A stretch of DNA of 52,729 nucleotides from NCBI GenBank assembly GCA_031291715.1, contig JARLIN010000467.1:1-52729 (forward strand), in the 5' to 3' direction. The position numbers were made by a program, and so were the translations under genes. Below, one piece after another: positions 23,392-30,067 of the stretch. The notes beneath the pieces are model-generated. The model made no database searches, was not told where the DNA came from, and saw nothing but the letters and a program-made list of their open reading frames with translations. How positions within the stretch are numbered: the stretch's first letter is position 1; each line of letters starts with the position of its first letter. The DNA comes from Rhodopila sp. (GTDB lineage Bacteria; Pseudomonadota; Alphaproteobacteria; Acetobacterales; Acetobacteraceae).

Positions 23392-24240
23392 TCAGGGGGC
23401 GTCCTCTACCTCGGCGCCCATGAAGTCAGGGCCGGCCTCTGCGGAGCGTTGGGCCGGAGCGGCTTTGATCGCAGGCACCAGGATGTCGTGCAGCTTCTCG
23501 GCCGCGGGCCCGGTCGCCTTTTCCAGAGCCACCTTGACGTCCTCTCGGGCGAGGATGGCCCGCAAGGCATCCACGTCGTTCGCGGCCGCGGCGGCCTTCA
23601 CGTTGCGGTCAAGGGTCTCGAGCCATTCCTTGACGCTCGGCTTTGTCGTTTCCGGCGGCGGCTGCGGGGATGGGGCCGCGTCGTAGAAGCCGCCCTCGGG
23701 CACTTCCTCGGCGGGCGTCGTGCTGAGTCCAGCGTTCATCATAACAACGACGTGCGCGAACGCGCTGCGGCAGGCCCGGCTGATGGCTCGGGTCTGTGCC
23801 ATCGCCCGAATGGCATAGTCGGCGCGCTTCGGCATCTCCTGCTCGTACCAAACCTTCTCGCCGCGCTTTTCGCCCCACTTCCATTTCCGCACCGTTCCAC
23901 CGAACCATGTCGGCTCATCAGCGCCGACGTATCCTTCGGCGCTGGCGATTATGGCGCCGGTGTCGATCCGCACGATGCGCCCCACAGCACTGACGCTGCC
24001 GTCTGGATGCCTTACGACTTCTCCAGATGACGCTGCGCAGCCGTGCGCAACCGCAATCGCTTGCCAACCTTCCACTTGGACGTATTGCCGGTCCCCGATC
24101 TGTTTGGCAGTGGCGACCACGATCGCGCGGCAAATCTCTGCCGCATCTGTGCTGACACGATAGAGGCTCGCGCCATTCTGCGGCGCCAGGACCGTCAGTT
24201 CCGCTGAGGGAACGCTAGAAGATTTCGTCAACGCGTTCAT
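23392..24240 (-). CDS. Putative phage recombination/DNA-pairing accessory protein
   Basis: A 282-residue protein. I chose the ATG at 24240, with GGAG about 9 bases upstream. The segment KRADYAIRAMAQTRAISRAC, followed by RSAFAHVVVMMNAG, recurs in phage proteins encoded beside single-strand annealing or recombination genes. The N-terminal part is a beta-rich domain with VQVEGWQAIAVAHGC. The C-terminus is Pro/Ala-rich and helical. I cannot name the family with certainty; single-strand annealing activity is an inference from motif and neighbours. Confidence 0.55.
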   Translation of the reverse strand: MNALTKSSSVPSAELTVLAPQNGASLYRVSTDAAEICRAIVVATAKQIGDRQYVQVEGWQAIAVAHGCAASSGEVVRHPDGSVSAVGRIVRIDTGAIIASAEGYVGADEPTWFGGTVRKWKWGEKRGEKVWYEQEMPKRADYAIRAMAQTRAISRACRSAFAHVVVMMNAGLSTTPAEEVPEGGFYDAAPSPQPPPETTKPSVKEWLETLDRNVKAAAAANDVDALRAILAREDVKVALEKATGPAAEKLHDILVPAIKAAPAQRSAEAGPDFMGAEVEDAP

Positions 24241-24241
24241 G

Positions 24242-24751
24242 TTATTTGCTCCGAATTGCAAGAGAAGGAGAACCGTTGCTCAGCATCGCACCTTCGATCA
24301 CGACGCCCTGCTTCAGATCAGCAAGGATTGCGGCCTTATCGGGCGTGACCGTTGTGCGGAGGTATTCGGGTGGGATCGCCGCCTCATCCGTAATCACTAG
24401 CGAGGGTGTGCCGGCGCGGATGCTGACAGTCCCATGCGGCGCCACGAACTTTCGTTCATCCAGCGCTGTCATCACGGCGAAGAGCGTGCCCTTCGCCTCG
24501 CGTTCGCGGGCAAGAAAACGATGCCGGCGCGTGTCGAGATCTTCAATCATTGAGGCCACGGCTTTTGCCTGGGTGGCGTTCCATTGCGCTGCGGAAAGAA
24601 GTCCGCTCTTGATCAGATCGACGTCTTCGGCTTCCGCGCCAAGAATGCTGTCCACATCAGCATCGGGATCGTCGGCCAGTAGTTGTGCGCGCGCCGACTG
24701 CCAAGCCGATAGGGCCTGACTGATCTTCCAGCCAGAGGGTGCGTCGTTCAC
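24242..24751 (-). CDS. Siphovirus Gp157-like protein
   Basis: A 169-residue protein. The long N-terminal helix (QAKAVASMIEDLDTRRHRFL) with GTLFAVMTALDERKFVAPHG, then IRAGTPSLVITDEAAIPPEY and the ending GAMLSNGSPSLAIRSK, match the Gp157 family. That family is linked to phage resistance or recombination in streptococcal phages. It lies one base upstream of the recombination protein and overlaps the preceding gene (ATGA). Confidence 0.8.
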   Translation of the reverse strand: MNDAPSGWKISQALSAWQSARAQLLADDPDADVDSILGAEAEDVDLIKSGLLSAAQWNATQAKAVASMIEDLDTRRHRFLAREREAKGTLFAVMTALDERKFVAPHGTVSIRAGTPSLVITDEAAIPPEYLRTTVTPDKAAILADLKQGVVIEGAMLSNGSPSLAIRSK

Positions 24752-24915
24752 TTGATGCTCCTGAAGAATGATCTGATCCGCTGCCAGAGGCAGGATGATG
24801 TGGACTCTGGGTGCGGGTCAGGCTCGCGGTATTCGCGCGGCACCACGTTGATGTCCGCGAGGTAGGCGCCCATCTTCTCGGTTGGGCACTCCCAGACCTT
24901 TACGTCGCGGGTCAT
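24748..24915 (-). CDS. Small protein of unknown function
   Basis: A 55-residue protein. Its stop overlaps the Gp157-like ATG (ATGA), which supports it. It reads MTRDVKVWECPTEKMGAYLA with a charged middle and a basic end (LWQRIRSFFRSIK). Not recognised. The start lies 30 bases after the preceding gene. Confidence 0.6.
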   Translation of the reverse strand: MTRDVKVWECPTEKMGAYLADINVVPREYREPDPHPESTSSCLWQRIRSFFRSIK

Positions 24916-24945
24916 TGCTGCGCTCCCGTTCCACCGATGCCGCGC

Positions 24946-25140
24946 TCAATACTCAAGGCCCATCTCCCGGGCGGCGTGCTGCACAATCGCAGGCAGAGCG
25001 CCGCCATTTCTGAGCGGTGGCCGCACGTCATGGCCGAAGAACTCGGCCTCGGCGTTGATGAGGCACAGCCGGTGGAAGCGCGATTGCTTTCGGCGGCCAA
25101 ACTCGCTGTGCGGGTCATTGTTCGATGCAGCGTCAGACAT
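24946..25140 (-). CDS. Small protein of unknown function
   Basis: A 64-residue protein from the ATG at 25140, which overlaps the preceding stop. It contains RKQSRFHRLCLINAEAEFFG and a C-terminal helix (PAIVQHAAREMGLEY). Several His and Cys are present but no clear metal motif. Function unknown. A frame ending at 24912 on the same strand is a shadow. Confidence 0.55.
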   Translation of the reverse strand: MSDAASNNDPHSEFGRRKQSRFHRLCLINAEAEFFGHDVRPPLRNGGALPAIVQHAAREMGLEY

Positions 25141-25340
25141 CACGCGCATCCTGCAACAGCGACCGATCGCAGATCGATTGGGGGTGGTGCCTCTTCGGCC
25201 GTCGCACCCGAACCGATCTTGGCGATGAACTGCTCCAAACGCCGCACTCGCGTCGCGATCTCGCGCAGTTCGTCGGGTGTCGCACCGACCGCCGCCAGCG
25301 TGGCGAGTTGCGCGGATAGGGTTCCTGGTGGGTAGGTCAT
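25140..25340 (-). CDS. Small helical protein of unknown function
   Basis: A 66-residue protein. It has TYPPGTLSAQLATLAAVGAT and then a charged helix (PDELREIATRVRRLEQFIAK), which may form a coiled coil. The C-terminus is Pro/Ala-rich. It overlaps the next gene (TGATG). Not recognised. Confidence 0.6.
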   Translation of the reverse strand: MTYPPGTLSAQLATLAAVGATPDELREIATRVRRLEQFIAKIGSGATAEEAPPPIDLRSVAVAGCA

Positions 25341-25351
25341 TATGCGATCTC

Positions 25352-25588
25352 CTACGAAAGAGAGGCCGTAACGACATGCCTTTCCTCGGCCGCCGCCACG
25401 ATGATGACGCGGCCGCCATCCGTGCCAGTAGTCATCATCAAATCACCCGGCGTCAGCATGTCTCCGGCATCGGCGAAATAGTCCGGAGCCGAAATCTCCT
25501 GCAGGGCATCTTTGCTGGACTTGTAGTGCCACAGCGTAAAGCCGTTGGCATAGGCGAGCACGGACAGGTTGCGGATTGTGAAAGCCAT
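25352..25588 (-). CDS. Small phage protein of unknown function
   Basis: A 78-residue protein from the ATG at 25588, with AGGAG eight bases upstream. The pattern ANGFTLWHYKSSKDALQEIS...YFADAGDMLTPGDLMM is shared by many short proteobacterial phage proteins that I know only as hypothetical. It appears to be a small beta-barrel. Copies are often found beside structural genes; here it is in the early operon. Confidence 0.65.
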   Translation of the reverse strand: MAFTIRNLSVLAYANGFTLWHYKSSKDALQEISAPDYFADAGDMLTPGDLMMTTGTDGGRVIIVAAAEERHVVTASLS

Positions 25589-25593
25589 TGTCG

Positions 25594-25788
25594 TTACTCC
25601 TGAAACAGTGTTTGAAGGTTGGTATTCAAGGTCTCGGCGAGCTTCGGCAGGCGCTTCGATTGCGGGCTCCCTCGGTCGGTCTCCCACTGCGCGACGGCTG
25701 ATCGAGACACACCGACGCGGTCAGCCAACTCCTGCTGCGTCAGGCCCGCCGTAACGCGCAGATCAGCGATGTTGTGGGCGAGCCCCAT
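25594..25788 (-). CDS. XRE-family helix-turn-helix regulator (Cro/CI-type)
   Basis: A 64-residue protein that is a bare XRE domain: LRVTAGLTQQELADRVGVSR then SAVAQWETDRGSP and a final helix. It overlaps the preceding stop (TGATG). It is in the leftward operon, so it would be made early. A role as a second repressor or as a control gene for the operon is likely. The start may be GTG at 25791. Confidence 0.8.
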   Translation of the reverse strand: MGLAHNIADLRVTAGLTQQELADRVGVSRSAVAQWETDRGSPQSKRLPKLAETLNTNLQTLFQE

Positions 25789-26186
25789 CACTCAGCCGCG
25801 TGCGCCATCGCCGGCATCACGCTCTCAGCGAACTCGATCGCCGCGCGCACCGTCTCCGGCCGGACCGGATTGCCCTGGCTCCGGCCCTCGTAGTTCCACG
25901 ACACGTACCGATCGCCACGGATGGCAGCTGTAAGCACAGCCCGCGCCTGCATCAGATCGCGCTCGCTGACGGTGTCCTGTATCTCGACCGGGACGCCCAT
26001 GTGGTCCGCCATCTCGTCCAGTGTGGGGACCGCGAACACAGCCTTGATCGAACCACCCAGGCCCGTGGCTGCGTCCATCAGCCGCGCGTGCGCCGACGAG
26101 ACCGAGGGGTTGATGCGCGTGCCGACCAGCGGGTCACCCGGCCGGACAGTCGCGAGGAATGCCAGGGCTTCTGCAGGGCTCTTCAC
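25788..26186 (-). CDS. Phage early protein of unknown function
   Basis: A 132-residue protein. The N-terminus (SPAEALAFLATVRPGDPLVG) and middle (TLDEMADHMGVPVEIQDTVS) suggest a globular alpha/beta fold. RYVSWNYEGRSQGNPVRPET and a final helix follow. No family recognised. It overlaps both neighbours. Confidence 0.6.
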   Translation of the reverse strand: MKSPAEALAFLATVRPGDPLVGTRINPSVSSAHARLMDAATGLGGSIKAVFAVPTLDEMADHMGVPVEIQDTVSERDLMQARAVLTAAIRGDRYVSWNYEGRSQGNPVRPETVRAAIEFAESVMPAMAHAAE

Positions 26187-26431
26187 GGCTGCACCTGCAT
26201 CGCCGCGATCTGCTCAGCGTGCATCACGGCCTCCTGCTTCTGCGCTGAGATGATCCGCCCGCGGCCCTCGTCCTGGCACCTGTTCTCCGCTCGGGTGAGC
26301 ACCCCGGTCTGGCGGTCAAGATAAGCCACCGCCTGGGCCTGCATCCATTTCGCACCGGCGACGAAGTCTGGTGTGATCTCCGGCAGCGCGAACTCAGGCC
26401 CGAGAGCCGGAAAGGTGGTGGGGTCGCTCAC
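26183..26431 (-). CDS. Small early protein of unknown function
   Basis: An 82-residue protein that starts with GTG overlapping the upstream gene's end. It reads SDPTTFPALGPEFALPEITP, then a helix (VAGAKWMQAQAVAYLDRQTG) and a Gln/Glu-rich tail. Not recognised. It is the second gene of the leftward operon. Confidence 0.6.
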   Translation of the reverse strand: MSDPTTFPALGPEFALPEITPDFVAGAKWMQAQAVAYLDRQTGVLTRAENRCQDEGRGRIISAQKQEAVMHAEQIAAMQVQP

Positions 26432-26874
26432 GCCACACCCCCAACCGGAAGCTGGAGGACCATCCGGAACTGCGACGCCGGGAAGCGCATGCCGTCCGGC
26501 GAGTGGGCCCACCCCCAGAATTCCCAGTCCCGAACCGCTTCGGAGGCATACCGTGCAGCGTCCTGGTGGGACGGGAAGATGCCACGCCCCCAGAAGCAAT
26601 GGCCGTCCTTCATGTACCAGCGATTGCGCCAGTGCTTGGCCGTAGCGAGGGCGTCGGCAACGCTGGTTACATCACCCGTGTCGCTAGAGGTTGACGTGGC
26701 GTTGGGGCCACCATAGCGCCGCTCTGCGTGCCTTTCTGTCTCAGAGACATCCGCAGCGTGTATTTTTACAACCTGTGAGGTTGCGAAATATGACGCCTGG
26801 ATTACAGTCGGCGGAACCGTGAGATGATGCGGGCCTCCCAGGGAGGGGCGATCATGAAGTGGGAGCGGATCCAT
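26428..26874 (-). CDS. First gene of the leftward early operon, unknown
   Basis: A 148-residue protein. Its ATG at 26874 has GGAGG five bases upstream, and the predicted PL start site lies only about 20 bases before it. The C-terminal half is rich in aromatic residues (AKHWRNRWYMKDGHCFWGRG, AVRDWEFWGWAHSPDGMRF) and looks like a small globular domain. The N-terminal half is polar. In lambda this position encodes an antiterminator, but no arginine-rich N motif is visible here. Confidence 0.65.
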   Translation of the reverse strand: MDPLPLHDRPSLGGPHHLTVPPTVIQASYFATSQVVKIHAADVSETERHAERRYGGPNATSTSSDTGDVTSVADALATAKHWRNRWYMKDGHCFWGRGIFPSHQDAARYASEAVRDWEFWGWAHSPDGMRFPASQFRMVLQLPVGGVA

Positions 26875-26898
26875 AAGTGCCTCCGGGTATGGAGGCAG

Positions 26899-26951
26899 AG
26901 ACTATGCAGCATTCCTGCATACGTCAAGCGGGAAATGCAGGAAATCTGAAC
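26899..26951 (-). promoter_or_regulatory. Leftward early promoter PL with operators OL1 and OL2
   Basis: On the minus strand TTGACG (26922-26927), a 17-bp spacer and TAGTCT (26899-26904) form the promoter. The spacer holds OL1, ATGCAG-CATTC-CTGCAT (26904-26920), a perfect 6-bp inverted repeat identical to OR1. A weaker copy with a perfect left half, OL2, lies at 26935-26951. Repressor bound at OL1 would block RNA polymerase directly. The remaining gap to 27007 contains a GC-rich weak hairpin after the repressor gene. Confidence 0.8.
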
Positions 26952-27007
26952 AATCAAACCCGCGCGCAACTCGGGCGCGTCAAATCATTGGGCTAGGGAT
27001 CGTTCTA

Positions 27008-27334
27008 TTATGAGAGTTTTTCGGCTGCCCGGTGCGCCGGCTCCGACTGAGCCGCCTGTAATTCCCGTTCCGCTTTCCAGAGCGCGTCCGCCGCGTCCCC
27101 CGAAACCCCGGAAACCACGCCCCGATAAATCCAGTCCGCCGTGATGCCGTAGCGGTCGCAGAACTGCTTCACGAAATACTCGTCTGGGTAGTGGTCGCCT
27201 CGTAGCCAATTGCCTAGCTTCGGCGCCGTCACGCCATCGAATGCTCGGGCAACAGCGGCTTGGGACAGGCCCAGCGCCTCGATTGCCATGCGCAGGCGGA
27301 CTCCGACTTCGACCATGTGGGCAGTCTTGCTCAT
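27008..27334 (-). CDS. CI-like prophage repressor (XRE-type)
   Basis: A 108-residue protein with an XRE domain in its N-terminal half (LRMAIEALGLSQAAVARAFD, then GVTAPKLGNWLRGDHYP) and a short helical C-terminus. The start at 27334 places the domain at the N-terminus; the longer frame runs back into the operator region. It lacks the LexA-type protease domain of lambda CI, so induction cannot use RecA-driven self-cleavage in the usual way. It faces Cro divergently and should bind OL/OR. Confidence 0.8.
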   Translation of the reverse strand: MSKTAHMVEVGVRLRMAIEALGLSQAAVARAFDGVTAPKLGNWLRGDHYPDEYFVKQFCDRYGITADWIYRGVVSGVSGDAADALWKAERELQAAQSEPAHRAAEKLS

Positions 27335-27352
27335 GCCCGGATTTTCGCCGGG

Positions 27353-27414
27353 GTGCAGTTTTCCTGCTATGCAGACAATCGGGCGCTTGACGGCATGCAG
27401 CATTCCTGCATAAT
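27353..27414 (+). promoter_or_regulatory. Rightward early promoter PR with operators OR1 and OR2
   Basis: TTGACG (27387-27392), a 16-bp spacer and CATAAT (27409-27414) form PR. OR1 (27395-27411, ATGCAGCATTCCTGCAT) fills the spacer exactly as OL1 does in PL. OR2, a degenerate copy (GTGCAGTTTTCCTGCTA), lies at 27353-27369, nearer the repressor gene. The expected start (~27421) is at or next to the Cro ATG (27423), so the first message is nearly leaderless. No strong promoter for the repressor gene is evident. Confidence 0.8.
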
Positions 27415-27422
27415 CTGTCCGC

Positions 27423-27647
27423 ATGCCGAACTATGATCCAGCTCTGAAGGCGGTACTCGAGAAGGTAGGGGGCCCGACGAAGCTGGGCGCCCACCTCGGA
27501 GTGGGGGCTTCCGCCGTCACGCAATGGGACAAGGTGCCTGCGCGGCACGTCCCGCGAGTGGCAGCTGTAACGGGGTTTTCGGGAAGCTTCATCCGGCCTG
27601 ACCTCTATGAGCCGCTGCCGCAATCCGAGCGGGCGTCGGCGGCATGA
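27423..27647 (+). CDS. cro: Cro-like antirepressor (YdaS-type)
   Basis: A 74-residue protein. LKAVLEKVGGPTKLGAHLGV followed by GASAVTQWDKVPARHVPRVA is the helix-turn-helix of YdaS/Cro-type phage regulators. It is the first gene of the rightward operon, divergent from the CI-like gene. It probably competes for the shared operators and commits the phage to lytic growth. Confidence 0.88.
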   Translation: MPNYDPALKAVLEKVGGPTKLGAHLGVGASAVTQWDKVPARHVPRVAAVTGFSGSFIRPDLYEPLPQSERASAA

Positions 27648-27739
27648 ACCGCACTCTCACCATTCTGGCCTTCATTGCCGCCTACGTCCCGGCGGTCGTC
27701 CTGGCCCTGATTGTCGTGGAGGGGTTCTTCCATGGATGA
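27644..27739 (+). CDS. Very small single-helix membrane protein
   Basis: A 31-residue peptide overlapping the Cro stop by 4 bases. It is one hydrophobic segment (LTILAFIAAYVPAVVLALIV). Overlap on both sides supports translation. The function is unknown; tiny early membrane peptides can act in superinfection exclusion or as coupling devices. Confidence 0.5.
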   Translation: MNRTLTILAFIAAYVPAVVLALIVVEGFFHG

Positions 27740-27845
27740 GGCACCGGTTGTCGGCGGCCGGTTCTGGGTCGGTGTGGGCCACGCGGTCCTGCTGGCCATA
27801 CCGCTCTACAGCGCGGTCATCGGAGCCGTCTGGTGGCTGTGGTGA
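27732..27845 (+). CDS. Very small membrane protein
   Basis: A 37-residue peptide. An acidic start (MDEAPVV) precedes a hydrophobic stretch (FWVGVGHAVLLAIPLYSAVI) and a Trp-rich end. It overlaps the previous gene by 8 bases and the next by 4. It is probably an inner-membrane peptide of unknown role. Confidence 0.5.
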   Translation: MDEAPVVGGRFWVGVGHAVLLAIPLYSAVIGAVWWLW

Positions 27846-28168
27846 CAGAACCTCGTGAAAACACGAGGCTGCGTCTGCGGCGCCTCCGGGCCGATAACCC
27901 TGGCTACAGCACCGCGAAAAATGCCAAGTGGCAGGCTGCCAACCCTGAAAAGCGGAAGGCCCATAAGGCCGTCGAAAACGCACTGAAGGCTGGCAAGATC
28001 GAACGTCAGCCATGTGTCCGCTGTGGTAGCGCAAAGTCCCAAGCGCACCACGACGACTATACCAAGCCGCTCGAAGTGATGTGGCTCTGCCAGATCCATC
28101 ACCGGGAACGCCATCGGGAGCTTCACGAGATCGCTGCTCTCAATGAACTTCGGCGCGAGGCCGCCTGA
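27842..28168 (+). CDS. Small HNH-like zinc-binding phage protein
   Basis: A 108-residue protein starting with GTG overlapping the upstream stop. CVRCGSAKSQAHHDDYTKPL followed by WLCQIHHRERH is the compact HNH/zinc module common in phage early genes. The N-terminal half is highly basic (TRLRLRRLRADNPG, EKRKAHKAVENALKAG), suiting DNA or RNA binding. Nuclease activity is possible but not certain, since some members are only zinc-binding. Confidence 0.7.
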   Translation: MTEPRENTRLRLRRLRADNPGYSTAKNAKWQAANPEKRKAHKAVENALKAGKIERQPCVRCGSAKSQAHHDDYTKPLEVMWLCQIHHRERHRELHEIAALNELRREAA

Positions 28169-28356
28169 TATGGGCTCATCTTTCTCCGTCGATTCATCGC
28201 GTATGCCGTCTTGCCGGACAGCATCCGTCATCAATCGATCGCTGGTTGCCGCCAGCACCTTTGCCATTTCCATGAATACCCGTCTGAGAATTTCGCCGAT
28301 CGCCTCCATGACTGCGCCTTCCGTGTTGGGTCAAACCTGACATGGGAGCCTCGGCA
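28169..28356. other. Intergenic region with a possible antisense ORF
   Basis: No convincing plus-strand gene fits here. A minus-strand frame begins with ATG at 28309 (GGAAGG upstream), reading MEAIGEILRRVFMEMAKVLA and onward like a real helical peptide, but it continues antisense through the HNH-like gene. The region may hold regulatory sequence between the cro segment and the next early genes. I see no clear promoter. Confidence 0.35.
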
Positions 28357-28692
28357 ATGTCGTATCCGGTCGTCGATAGAGTTCTTCCTTCCGTTGACAA
28401 ATGTCACGACACACCCCGTGAGCGTATCGCCGCAGCATTCCGTCGCGCGGTGGAGTTCAGCCGGTCCCCGGCGAAGGAATTGGCGCGTGCGCTGAACCGG
28501 TCGCCGAAGGGCGCTGAGCTTCTGCTGCGCGGCGATAGCGCCCCGTCGCTGGAAACGCTGGTCGCAGCGTGCCGGACATACGATCCCGTATGGGAAGCCT
28601 TCAGGGAGGCATGCGGTCGCGCGGACACTGTCAGCGATGCCGAGCGACTGGTCGCCGAAATCACAGAAGCAATAAAGGCACGTCGGGGATGA
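28357..28692 (+). CDS. Helix-turn-helix-like early protein
   Basis: A 111-residue protein from the second ATG (28357), which has GGAG upstream at about 8 bases. PRERIAAAFRRAVEFSRSPA, followed by KELARALNRSPKGAELLLRG and a recognition-like helix, resembles an XRE-type DNA-binding domain. The C-terminal half is helical. It may be a second early regulator; no closer family known to me. Confidence 0.6.
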   Translation: MSYPVVDRVLPSVDKCHDTPRERIAAAFRRAVEFSRSPAKELARALNRSPKGAELLLRGDSAPSLETLVAACRTYDPVWEAFREACGRADTVSDAERLVAEITEAIKARRG

Positions 28693-28931
28693 GCGTCTTC
28701 AAAGCACTGCTGCTGGTGGCCAGGTCACCGTATTCGCTTCGCCGTCGTCATGAATGGCGGAAGCCGCAGGTTCACAGCGTTGGTCTCTGGCCTCACGTCA
28801 CCTTCGGCTGGTGGACCTGGGATCCGCTGCCGCCCGTGTTCGGCGAGCGCATGGCCCACCTCATCGACACGATGCGGACCGCGCCGAACCCTCCGCCGCC
28901 GGATGTCCCAGGCGCCCCGACGCTTTTCTGA
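28689..28931 (+). CDS. Small Trp/Pro-rich protein of unknown function
   Basis: An 80-residue protein overlapping the previous gene (ATGA). The basic N-terminus (LVARSPYSLRRRHEWRKP) is followed by an aromatic segment (GLWPHVTFGWWTWDPLPP) and a Pro-rich end. Not recognised. It lies in the rightward early operon. Confidence 0.6.
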   Translation: MSVFKALLLVARSPYSLRRRHEWRKPQVHSVGLWPHVTFGWWTWDPLPPVFGERMAHLIDTMRTAPNPPPPDVPGAPTLF

Positions 28932-28955
28932 TTCCGTAACCAGCAAGGAACGACC

Positions 28956-29561
28956 ATGGCCCGCAAGAAAGCTGCCGACGCCGTAGCTCAGGACGACGTT
29001 TCGGACGAGGCACCAAAGTCCAATGGTCCAACCGACCGTGAAATCCGTGCCGCCGGTCGCGACCTCGCCGACCTGAAGCGCTCGTTGCGCGAGAAGATGG
29101 AGGAGGCTGCGTCGATCCGCGGCACGATCTCCCAGCGCAAGAAGGCATGGAAGAAAGCCGGCTTCCCGGTCGTGGCGATCGATCGCGTCGTTGCCGACAT
29201 GCTGCAGGACGATGATGAACTGCTCGCCGAAGAGCGGGAATACATCCGCATCCGAGCGGTGATGAACGTCGCATGGTCGCAGGACGATCTGTTCCCCGAG
29301 ACGGTGCTGACCTCAGCCGAGGAAGCCGCGGAGGACGAAGAGCAGGCGCTGCACATGGCCGGGCAGAACGGCTACGCGGCCGGCCTCAACGGGCACGACA
29401 TCGACAAGTCCTGCCCCTACGCGCCGGGTACCGATCGGCATGTGAAGTTCCGGGAGCAGTGGCACCACGGTCAAGCGCATCTGGCCAAGGGTCTGGGTCG
29501 GCAAGAGCGGCGCGGTCGCCGCGCTGCCGGTGGTGAAAGCGAGGCTGGGGCGGTTCATTGA
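28956..29561 (+). CDS. Two-domain protein: GapR-like coiled coil plus ribosome-modulation-factor-like C-terminus
   Basis: A 201-residue protein. Residues about 28-85 form a charged helix (EIRAAGRDLADLKRSLREKM...QRKKAWKKAGFPVVAIDRVV) like the DNA-binding GapR/DUF2312 type. Residues about 138-178 read GYAAGLNGHDIDKSCPYAPG...WHHGQA, with the spacing GYxAGLxG-x5-CPY-x-W seen in ribosome modulation factor (RMF). RMF dimerises and silences 70S ribosomes. A phage protein joining the two could target host translation; this is inference from motif similarity. Confidence 0.6.
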   Translation: MARKKAADAVAQDDVSDEAPKSNGPTDREIRAAGRDLADLKRSLREKMEEAASIRGTISQRKKAWKKAGFPVVAIDRVVADMLQDDDELLAEEREYIRIRAVMNVAWSQDDLFPETVLTSAEEAAEDEEQALHMAGQNGYAAGLNGHDIDKSCPYAPGTDRHVKFREQWHHGQAHLAKGLGRQERRGRRAAGGESEAGAVH

Positions 29562-30067
29562 GCCGCCCGCGCACCGTGCTCGCGTTGGACATCGCCTCGG
29601 TTTCTGGGTGGGCGGTCGGGCCAATCGGCGTTCCCCCGCTGCTCGGGTCGGTGAAGCTGATCGGCAAGGGTGTTGAGGACGGCGCGATCGGCGCCGCCTT
29701 CATCGACTTTGTCACCGACCACATCGAGCTCTTCCACCCGCACGTCGTCGCCTACGAGGCCGCGCTGCCTTACGGCCAGCACAAGGGCGCCAAGGCCGGC
29801 ATGCTCGCCTTCGGGCTGATCATGCTGCTGAAGGTCGTCTGCTGGCGTCGCGGCCTGTCGTGCGTGCCGGGGAACGTCAGCACGGTGCGTGCGCAGGTTC
29901 TCGGCAATGGCCACGCGCAGAAGTCCGATGTCGTCGCCTGGGTCCAGGAGCAGGGCTGGCGGCTGCCGGAGGTGTTCGGTGCACCCGATGAGGATGCAGC
30001 CGACGCAGCGGCGCTGTGGGCGTTCTCCAGCGGCATCCGTCACCCATCAAAGCGGAGAGCGGCGTGA
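29558..30067 (+). CDS. RuvC-like Holliday junction resolvase
   Basis: A 169-residue protein starting with TTG overlapping the upstream stop. It has an RNase H-like fold with acidic residues in the expected places: Asp11 (VLALDIASVSGWAV), Glu67 (VVAYEAALPYGQ) and the C-terminal GAPDEDAADAAALW (Asp144-Asp149). It likely cuts branched DNA before packaging. The family resemblance is to small phage RuvC-type resolvases. Confidence 0.8.
   Translation: MSRPRTVLALDIASVSGWAVGPIGVPPLLGSVKLIGKGVEDGAIGAAFIDFVTDHIELFHPHVVAYEAALPYGQHKGAKAGMLAFGLIMLLKVVCWRRGLSCVPGNVSTVRAQVLGNGHAQKSDVVAWVQEQGWRLPEVFGAPDEDAADAAALWAFSSGIRHPSKRRAA

Noticed and set aside
24912..25118. 68-codon minus-strand ORF
   Set aside because: Overlaps the better-supported 24946-25140 gene in another frame; Ser/Arg-rich composition suggests a shadow.
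26769..26783. 15-bp palindrome CAACCT-GTG-AGGTTG as an operator
   Set aside because: It lies inside the coding sequence of the first PL gene (26428-26874), whose start has a strong ribosome binding site, and the motif is not repeated at PR.
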